This document shows, piece by piece, positions 1-5,206 of a DNA stretch of 11,179 nt. The notes under the pieces were generated by a model. The model did no database searches, had not been told where the DNA came from, and saw only the letters and a list, made by a program, of their open reading frames with translations. Source of the stretch: an uncultured Clostridia bacterium (GTDB lineage: Bacteria; Bacillota; Clostridia; Oscillospirales; Ruminococcaceae); contig CALGTU010000034.1 of assembly GCA_937901465.1 (NCBI GenBank), forward strand, positions 1 to 11,179. Reading direction: 5' to 3'. The first letter of the stretch is position 1. Each line of letters opens with the position of its first letter. The position numbers and the translations under genes are program-made.

Positions 1-2
1 AT

Positions 3-557
3 GCTACAGCTGCGAACTCAATAGCCAGCATTGTAAGAAGCATTATAGCAAGTTTCTGTTGGGGTATTGCTGCGGGTGTAGGCATTATAATAGGCAATAT
101 GTTAGGACAGAACGAACTTGAAAGTGCCAAAAAAGCAGGTGGAAGTTTCGTAAGATTTTCTATCGTTGTAGGCGTTGTTTCAGGAATTGTAATTCTTCTT
201 ATAACTCCTCTCATTCTGGAAATCATCACACTTGAACCACAGGCACAATATTATCTTAAATTCATGATGTTTATGGCAGCTTATTATATCATAGGAAATT
301 CACTCAATTCAACGATAATAACGGGTATCTTCCCTGCTGGCGGAGATACGAAATTCGGAATGTGGTGTGATATTATAACTCTATGGGTGGTTGTTGTTCC
401 TTTAGGGCTTATAGCGGCGTTTGTTTTAAAACTCCCCGTTCTTGTTGTAGCATTTGTTTTAACACTTGATGAATTTGTAAAGATACCTGCGGTTTATCGT
501 CACTATATGAAATACAAATGGGTCAAGAATATTACAAAGGAAAATATGTCTTATTAA
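3..557 (+). CDS. MATE-family efflux transporter, C-terminal part (5' end outside window)
   Basis: The reading frame is open from base 3, with no start in the window, and stops with TAA at 555-557, giving the last 184 residues. It is strongly hydrophobic. The visible motif, GNMLGQNELESAKKAG preceded by a Gly-rich helix (WGIAAGVGIIIGN), matches the conserved G-x-x-x-G-x-x-x-A-x-x loop of the second MATE half. The later stretch, with an N-S-T-I-I-T-G-I-F-P-A-G-G-D-T-K-F pattern, also fits that family. MATE proteins are membrane antiporters of about 450 residues that export drugs or metabolites using Na+ or H+ gradients, so roughly the N-terminal 60% is missing here because of the window edge, not by mutation. 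The substrate cannot be read from the sequence. The two chromate-family genes follow after 14 bases and are probably co-transcribed. Confidence 0.85.
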   Translation, partial: ATAANSIASIVRSIIASFCWGIAAGVGIIIGNMLGQNELESAKKAGGSFVRFSIVVGVVSGIVILLITPLILEIITLEPQAQYYLKFMMFMAAYYIIGNSLNSTIITGIFPAGGDTKFGMWCDIITLWVVVVPLGLIAAFVLKLPVLVVAFVLTLDEFVKIPAVYRHYMKYKWVKNITKENMSY

Positions 558-571
558 AAAGAGGTGATAGT

Positions 572-1132
572 TTGTCAGAATTATTCATAACTTTTTTCAA
601 AATAGGACTTTTCACATTCGGTGGCGGATACGCTATGATTTCACAGATAAAGGAAGCTGTTGTTGAAAAAAAGAAATGGCTTTCGGATGACGAACTTATG
701 GAAATCATAACTATAGCAGAATCCACACCGGGTCCTATTGCTATAAATCTCGCAACATTTGTAGGATATAAAAGAAAGGGTGTAAAAGGAAGTATCGCAG
801 CAACTCTGGGCGTTGTTCTTCCGTCGTTTATAATACTTTATATAATTTCACTTTTTCTTGATTCATTTATGGAAAACAGATATGTAGCCTATGCTTTTTC
901 GGGGATAAAATGTGCTGTTGCTTTTCTTATCTTAAAGGCAGGAATTGACCTTTTTATGAAACTTCCGAAAAAGATAATTCCTATGGCAGTATTCTCTGTT
1001 ATATTCATCGCTATGGTTATATTTGATATATTATCTGTTTCTTTCAGTTCGATAATATTCATCATTATAGGCGGATTGTCAGGAATTATCCTCTATTCAA
1101 AAGCATTTGATAAAAAGGAGGAAAAGAAATGA
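572..1132 (+). CDS. chromate transporter (CHR) family protein, half-size, first of tandem pair
   Basis: A 186-residue membrane protein of the CHR (ChrA-like) family. Family signatures are FKIGLFTFGGGYAMI at residues 9-23, STPGPIAIN at 51-59 and GVVLPSFII at 80-88, followed by hydrophobic helices to the C-terminus. I chose the TTG start at 572 because GAGGTG at 561-566 lies 5 bases upstream and the protein then begins directly at the family's usual N-terminus. An ATG at 518 is in frame but would overlap the MATE gene by 40 bases and add 18 residues without homology. The length is that of a single-domain (short-chain) CHR protein. Such proteins occur as pairs of adjacent genes that together make the functional carrier, and the next gene is the partner. 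Its stop overlaps the partner's start (ATGA). Known members export chromate, but the native substrate in an anaerobe without chromate exposure is unknown. Confidence 0.88.
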   Translation: MSELFITFFKIGLFTFGGGYAMISQIKEAVVEKKKWLSDDELMEIITIAESTPGPIAINLATFVGYKRKGVKGSIAATLGVVLPSFIILYIISLFLDSFMENRYVAYAFSGIKCAVAFLILKAGIDLFMKLPKKIIPMAVFSVIFIAMVIFDILSVSFSSIIFIIIGGLSGIILYSKAFDKKEEKK

Positions 1133-1725
1133 TTTATATTATACTTTTCCTTGAATTTTTTAAAATCGGTCTTTTTACGATAGGCGGAGGATTTGCTATG
1201 ATTCCTCTTATCGAAGAAATCGTTCTAAAATATGGTTGGATGACGGAAAGTGAATTCTTTGACCTTATTGGCGTATGCGAATCCACACCGGGACCTATCG
1301 CCATAAATATGGCAACATACATAGGTTCTTCACAAGGAGGGCTACTCGGCAGCGCTGTCGCTACTCTGGGTGTTGTTCTTCCCTCGTTTATAATAATCAT
1401 CATTATAGCAACGGTTATGAAGAATATGACAAAAAACAGATTCTTTAAGGGATTTATGGAGGGTGTAAAACCTGTTATTGTTGCACTTATCATGTCAACA
1501 GGATTTCTTCTTCTTATAAAAATAGTCGGTATAACATATGGCAGCAGATTTAATCCTGAGTTTATTCAGATAATTATATTCAGCATTATTACTGCCATAT
1601 TCTTTATCTATAAAAAGATAACTAAAAAGAAAATGGGTTCTATTTTTATTATAATGCTTTCAGCGATACTGGGTATTGTTATATCTGTAATATCAGAACA
1701 GACAGGAATTATACCAACAATATAA
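1129..1725 (+). CDS. chromate transporter (CHR) family protein, half-size, second of tandem pair
   Basis: A 198-residue paralogue of the preceding gene. It has FFKIGLFTIGGGFAMIPLI near residues 10-28, STPGPIAIN at 52-60 and GVVLPSFII at 81-89, then several hydrophobic segments up to the C-terminus. The ATG at 1129 overlaps the upstream stop by 4 bases (ATGA) and is preceded by AAGGAGG at 1115-1121, so the two are translationally coupled. Short-chain CHR proteins are thought to function as heteromers with opposite membrane orientation of the two subunits; the tight coupling fits one-to-one production. A rho-independent hairpin follows immediately. Substrate assignment beyond 'anion exporter of the chromate family' is not supported by the sequence. 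Confidence 0.88.
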   Translation: MIYIILFLEFFKIGLFTIGGGFAMIPLIEEIVLKYGWMTESEFFDLIGVCESTPGPIAINMATYIGSSQGGLLGSAVATLGVVLPSFIIIIIIATVMKNMTKNRFFKGFMEGVKPVIVALIMSTGFLLLIKIVGITYGSRFNPEFIQIIIFSIITAIFFIYKKITKKKMGSIFIIMLSAILGIVISVISEQTGIIPTI

Positions 1726-1731
1726 AAAATT

Positions 1732-1770
1732 AAGGATACAGAGAAAAATACTCTGTATCCTTTTTGTTTT
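1732..1770. terminator. bidirectional rho-independent terminator between convergent operons
   Basis: A perfect stem of 10 bp (GGATACAGAG at 1734-1743 with CTCTGTATCC at 1751-1760) extends by two A-T pairs to 1732 and 1762, around a 7-base loop. It is followed on the plus strand by TTTTTGTTTT. On the minus strand the stem is followed by TTAATTTTTTATA, so it can also end the exporter operon, whose stop codon (1769-1771) lies inside the plus-strand T-run. Confidence 0.93.
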
Positions 1771-2569
1771 ATGAACCTGTTCCGTTATAAGCGAGAGCAC
1801 CTTTCATCCATATCTTATAGCTGATATAGAAAAAGATTATTCCGAAAACGGGAGTAAACCACGAAATTATCGGAACATTTTCGGGTCTTAAGAAAATCTG
1901 GCTGGGATAGAATGACATGAATCCTATAGGTATAATGAATGTGAAAAGAAATCTTAAAATCGGGTTAAAGATTGTAATGGGATATTTCGCGTAATCTCTT
2001 AATGTATTTGAAAGAGATAATGCAAAAAATGAGTTCATTATCCAGAAACATGTGCAGGCTGCAACATTTAAAATCGCTATTACAAAAAGTGAGGCAGAAA
2101 CCGCTGCGACAATGAATAAAAGGATTGATAAAACAGAAACTGAAAGTTCAAGTTTTATCCATGCAAAAACTACTGACGCTATTCCGAATGCAAACTGGCC
2201 GAGTCCTTTTACATCGAAAATTTCAGACATATAATAGAAAAAGATATTTATAGGTCTGACACAGTATTTGATGAAATCGCCTGAGAATACTTTATACCTT
2301 AAATCCCAGTTATTATCAAACATACACTGTGCGGGAGTAGCGGAAATAAGCGAAAATCCGTAAAGGAAAATCATTTCATAGAAGTTCCAGCCCTGAACTG
2401 TCGGAAAGTTCTGGAAAATAATCCAGAAACTTATTGCTCCTGCGAGATTTGTCGCTATCATACCTATCATTGAAATAATGAAATCGGCACGGTAACTCAT
2501 CTTGCTCTTTATATCCTGGGCGATGATTTTGAAATAGATTCTTGTATAGTATAAAATTCCTCTTTTCAT
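1769..2569 (-). CDS. ABC-2-type permease (COG3694/ABC2_membrane_6-like), exporter subunit
   Basis: A 266-residue integral membrane protein, last gene of the tetR-ABC operon. The N-terminus (RIYFKIIAQDIKSKMSYRADF, then a first long hydrophobic helix) and the segments NNWDLRYKVFSGDFIKYCVRP and FFYYMSEIFDVKGLGQ are the conserved soluble stretches I associate with the permease family that partners COG4586-type ATPases. About six hydrophobic segments are visible. It forms the transmembrane pore together with the neighbouring permease. The start ATG (2569) is 4 bases after the upstream stop. The ribosome site is an atypical G-run (GGGGG) about 8 bases upstream, within the end of the previous gene, which suggests coupled translation. 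The exported substrate is unknown for this family; no substrate-binding protein gene is present, which fits export. Confidence 0.85.
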   Translation of the reverse strand: MKRGILYYTRIYFKIIAQDIKSKMSYRADFIISMIGMIATNLAGAISFWIIFQNFPTVQGWNFYEMIFLYGFSLISATPAQCMFDNNWDLRYKVFSGDFIKYCVRPINIFFYYMSEIFDVKGLGQFAFGIASVVFAWIKLELSVSVLSILLFIVAAVSASLFVIAILNVAACTCFWIMNSFFALSLSNTLRDYAKYPITIFNPILRFLFTFIIPIGFMSFYPSQIFLRPENVPIISWFTPVFGIIFFYISYKIWMKGALAYNGTGS

Positions 2570-2573
2570 ATAA

Positions 2574-3377
2574 TCAACCCCCGTTCACTGTTATTTTTCT
2601 TACCGAAACCCTGAAGAAAAGGTCGGTAAAAATCATAAGGAAAAGAACCCAGAAAAGCTGTATTCCAAGTATTACGAGAACTTCTGAAACGGGATATTCG
2701 TTATGAAGAAGTATCTGTAAAGGTGAATTGCATATTGCCTGAAAAGGAAGATACATAACTATCTCTCTTAAAGTTTCAGGGAAGAATGCAAGGGGTACTG
2801 ACGCACCGCTGAGAAGCCCTACTATTACTTCTTTCATTATGTTTATACCCCAGATAGACTGGGTATACATACATATTGTTGCTACAAAAAAGTTTATGTA
2901 GAAGTTTATGAGCATTCCGAGTGCTACGCTTATTACAAAGAATATGAGATTTTTTCCGAGAGGTATCGCTCTTCCCGATATGAAATAAACGATTATCGCT
3001 GTCGGAAGAAAAGTTGTCACAAACTTTATAATAGGCTCTCCACAACCGCTGAAAAATACAAATGAACGGAATTCAATGGGTTTTAAAAGGTCTACTATTA
3101 TCTGTCCCGACTGGATATTACGGCCTGTTCCCCATACAATCCACATCTCCATAAAATTGAAGAGTGCTGATGCGAACACAAGATAAATCATAGTATCCGA
3201 AAAGGTCATTCCGTTTATTATATCGCTATCTGATGAAGCGAAAATCGCTTTCCAGAGATAGTAAATCAGAAGAAGATAAAAAAGATTTCCGACAAAGGTG
3301 AGAATAAGCGCTCCCCTGAACTGAAGACTGTCAAGAATACTCGCTCTTACAAGGGATAAACATCGTTTAAGTTTCAC
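2574..3377 (-). CDS. ABC-2-type permease (COG4587-like), exporter subunit
   Basis: A 267-residue membrane protein, second permease of the three-part ABC exporter. It begins with a short cytoplasmic stretch (MKLKRCLSLVRASILDSLQF), followed by a long hydrophobic helix and then further hydrophobic segments. RNIQSGQIIVDLLKPIEFR is the soluble loop equivalent to the DFIKYCVRP region of its partner, so the two permeases are distant paralogues. The start codon is GTG at 3377, directly abutting the ATPase stop codon (3378-3380), with AGGGGG and a 7-base spacer before it. The zero-gap junction implies translational coupling and roughly equal subunit amounts. The pair of unlike permeases indicates a heterodimeric pore. 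Substrate unknown. Confidence 0.85.
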   Translation of the reverse strand: MKLKRCLSLVRASILDSLQFRGALILTFVGNLFYLLLIYYLWKAIFASSDSDIINGMTFSDTMIYLVFASALFNFMEMWIVWGTGRNIQSGQIIVDLLKPIEFRSFVFFSGCGEPIIKFVTTFLPTAIIVYFISGRAIPLGKNLIFFVISVALGMLINFYINFFVATICMYTQSIWGINIMKEVIVGLLSGASVPLAFFPETLREIVMYLPFQAICNSPLQILLHNEYPVSEVLVILGIQLFWVLFLMIFTDLFFRVSVRKITVNGG

Positions 3378-4421
3378 TTAAATTCCCCCTTCGTAAATCT
3401 TTCTGATTACGCTTTCGGTGGAAATATCCTGAAGATGCATATCATATATCTTATATTTTTTCTGAACCGCATTTAAAACCTTTACTACCGATGTTTTAGA
3501 TTCGTCGATAAGAATTTCTGTCTTATCATCGTTAAAAGAAATCGAAAATGCCGATGCATCGGAAAATTCTTCTGAAAGAAGCGATAAAACATCATCAGAG
3601 AGTTTTTTCATATGTTCTTCATCGCATTTTGTTCCCTTTTTATTAAGAGAAAGGATGAGAGTTCTGTATGCGCCGAAAAGTTCGGAAAGATGCTCAATAT
3701 CGTTATCGAAAAGCATTTTTCCCTTATCGATTATGACAATTCTCTTACAAAGGGCATCAACGTCACCCATATCGTGAGTTGTAAGGATAACTGTTGTGTT
3801 CTTTTCGTGGTTGAGAGTTTTTACAAGTTCTCTTATCTTGGCTTTCATAGCAACATCAAGGCCTATCGTTGGTTCATCGAGGAATACAACCGCAGGATTA
3901 TGAATAAATGCTGCTAATATATCACAAAGTGTTCTCTGGCCTAAAGACATCTGTCTTACAGGTTTATGGAGAAGATTTTCCATATCGACGATTGAGGAAT
4001 AAAGTTCCATCATATCGTTGTAATCCTTATCGGATACCTGATAGATATCTTTAAGAATTTTAAAGGATTCAATAACAGGCAATGCCCACCATAACTGTGA
4101 ACGCTGACCGAAAACTACGCCTATATTCTGAGCGTTTTCGCTACGCTTTTTGTATGGAATAACTCCATTACATATTATCTCGCCCGATGATGGTTCCAAA
4201 ACACCTGTCATCATCTTTATTGTTGTAGATTTTCCCGCACCGTTAGGGCCCAAATATCCAACAATTTCGCCTTTATTTATTGTCATTGAAATATCGTTTA
4301 CTGCGTTTACGATTTTATAGTCTCTTGAAAATAAATCTTTTATACTGCCTTTTACTCCTTCGTGGCGGTTTAGAATTTTAAATTCCTTCGAGACATTTTT
4401 AAGTTCTATTATAGGTTCCAT
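3378..4421 (-). CDS. ABC transporter ATP-binding protein (COG4586-like exporter ATPase)
   Basis: A 347-residue cytoplasmic ATPase that drives the two ABC-2 permeases encoded downstream. All nucleotide-binding motifs are intact: Walker A GPNGAGKST (58-66), Q-loop GVVFGQRSQLWW with Gln106, signature MSLGQ (158-162), Walker B VVFLDE (178-183), D-loop GLD (187-189) and switch His216 in TTHD. The stretch GSIKDLFSRDYKIVNAV before the core and the FGQRSQLWW sequence are typical of COG4586, an uncharacterised exporter ATPase group related to the NatA/daunorubicin type. The C-terminal ~90 residues form an extra domain with no motif I recognise. The start has AAGGAGG 5 bases upstream. It lies 16 bases after tetR in the same operon. 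The exported compound is unknown; drugs, peptides or envelope precursors are all possible. Confidence 0.92.
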   Translation of the reverse strand: MEPIIELKNVSKEFKILNRHEGVKGSIKDLFSRDYKIVNAVNDISMTINKGEIVGYLGPNGAGKSTTIKMMTGVLEPSSGEIICNGVIPYKKRSENAQNIGVVFGQRSQLWWALPVIESFKILKDIYQVSDKDYNDMMELYSSIVDMENLLHKPVRQMSLGQRTLCDILAAFIHNPAVVFLDEPTIGLDVAMKAKIRELVKTLNHEKNTTVILTTHDMGDVDALCKRIVIIDKGKMLFDNDIEHLSELFGAYRTLILSLNKKGTKCDEEHMKKLSDDVLSLLSEEFSDASAFSISFNDDKTEILIDESKTSVVKVLNAVQKKYKIYDMHLQDISTESVIRKIYEGGI

Positions 4422-4437
4422 TCAAACCTCCTTCTTT

Positions 4438-5055
4438 TCAGGAGTTTTTCTTATATATCCTGAAAAAGTGGTGTATATGATTTTCAATCATTTTTAAAAA
4501 TTCTTCTTTTCTTTCGGGTTCTCTGTCGCATGCTTCGATCCATAACGCAACAGGAGAAGCATATTCTATTGCCATAAGTTCTGAATTTTCATCTGAAAGA
4601 ACTTCTCTCGCTATAAGTTCTTTTATTATTTCTTCAAAAAATCCGTATTGTGAAAAGATATATCGCTGGTTATATATCTTTGAAAGTTCGGGATTTTTTG
4701 ATTTTTCCGAGATGATAAAATTTCTGAAAAGTCTTGGGTATTCTTCGGATATGGCCGAATCAAAAAGTTTTATGACAAATTCAGTCTGTCCCTTTTCTGT
4801 CAAGAAATAATCGGATTTTTCGTCATTCCAGAAAGACTGATGGACACTCTTCATTCTTTCCTGATAACTTAATTCGCTCAATTCGATTATTTCATCAAAA
4901 AGGGCATGTTTACCCGAATAATGCTTGTAAAGAGCAGGAGCACTGCAACCCACGCGCTCTGCTATCTGTGAAATACTTACTGAATCATAACCAAACTCGG
5001 CAAACAATCTGAGTGCCTCTATCAAAAATTGTTTTTTGGTATTTTCCTTTTTCAT
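4438..5055 (-). CDS. TetR/AcrR-family transcriptional regulator
   Basis: A 205-residue DNA-binding regulator. The N-terminal helix-turn-helix (residues about 10-50) has the TetR pattern LRLFAEFGYDSVSISQIAE, then VGCSAPALYKHYSGKHALFDEI. The remaining ~145 residues are a divergent, mainly helical ligand/dimerisation domain. I place the start at 5055: AAAGGA (5065-5070 on the plus strand) lies 9 bases upstream. The in-frame ATG at 5079 has no ribosome site and falls at the predicted transcription start of the promoter at 5086-5114. It is the first gene of an operon with the ABC exporter, the usual layout of a self-repressing, ligand-induced efflux unit. It is divergent from the acyltransferase-CapA-SGNH gene and may control that too. 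Ligand unknown. Confidence 0.9.
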   Translation of the reverse strand: MKKENTKKQFLIEALRLFAEFGYDSVSISQIAERVGCSAPALYKHYSGKHALFDEIIELSELSYQERMKSVHQSFWNDEKSDYFLTEKGQTEFVIKLFDSAISEEYPRLFRNFIISEKSKNPELSKIYNQRYIFSQYGFFEEIIKELIAREVLSDENSELMAIEYASPVALWIEACDREPERKEEFLKMIENHIHHFFRIYKKNS

Positions 5056-5085
5056 AATCACACATCCTTTTTCAAGCATAGAATA

Positions 5086-5114
5086 ATTATATTAAAATCA
5101 AGGAATTTTGTCAA
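5086..5114 (-). promoter_or_regulatory. sigma-A-type promoter for the tetR-ABC operon
   Basis: On the minus strand there is a perfect -35 TTGACA (plus coordinates 5109-5114), a 17-base spacer and a perfect -10 TATAAT (5086-5091). Transcription should begin near 5079, leaving a leader of about 24 bases before the ATG at 5055. Confidence 0.88.
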
Positions 5115-5156
5115 GTAATGGAAAAACGCATTTTTTCTTGAACTTAAAGACAAAAT
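5105..5156. repeat. inverted repeat ATTTTGTC / GACAAAAT across the divergent promoters (possible TetR half-sites)
   Basis: ATTTTGTC at 5105-5112 and its exact reverse complement GACAAAAT at 5149-5156 are 36 bases apart. The first overlaps the tetR -35 box; the second lies in the spacer of the plus-strand promoter. A shorter inner pair, TCAAG (5111-5115) and CTTGA (5137-5141), is nested inside. Binding by the adjacent TetR protein is conjecture, and AT-rich DNA yields such pairs by chance. Confidence 0.3.
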
Positions 5157-5166
5157 GATGTATAAT
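5138..5166 (+). promoter_or_regulatory. sigma-A-type promoter for the acyltransferase-CapA-SGNH gene
   Basis: The -35 TTGAAC at 5138-5143, a 17-base spacer and a perfect -10 TATAAT at 5161-5166 predict a start near 5173. The leader is then about 34 bases and carries AGGAGGG at 5194-5200, 6 bases before the ATG. It is divergent from the tetR promoter; the two -35 boxes are 23 bases apart. Confidence 0.85.
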
Positions 5167-5206
5167 TACTATTGGAATTTTTTGTATAAAATCAGGAGGG
5201 TAGGAT

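Noticed and set aside
518..571. Longer start (ATG 518) for the first CHR gene
   Set aside because: It overlaps the MATE gene by 40 bases, lacks a ribosome site and adds residues outside the family; TTG 572 has GAGGTG at the right distance.
1134..1493. 119-residue open frame antisense to the second CHR gene
   Set aside because: It mirrors a hydrophobic membrane-protein gene and has no independent signals.
5056..5079. Upstream ATG at 5079 for the TetR gene
   Set aside because: It lies at the predicted transcription start and has no Shine-Dalgarno; a leaderless start is conceivable, but the ATG at 5055 has AAAGGA 9 bases upstream.
5177..5192. ATTTT-N6-AAAAT hairpin in the leader of the 970-residue gene as a riboswitch or attenuator
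   Set aside because: The arms are only five A-T pairs in AT-rich DNA, and the leader of about 34 bases is too short for a riboswitch.
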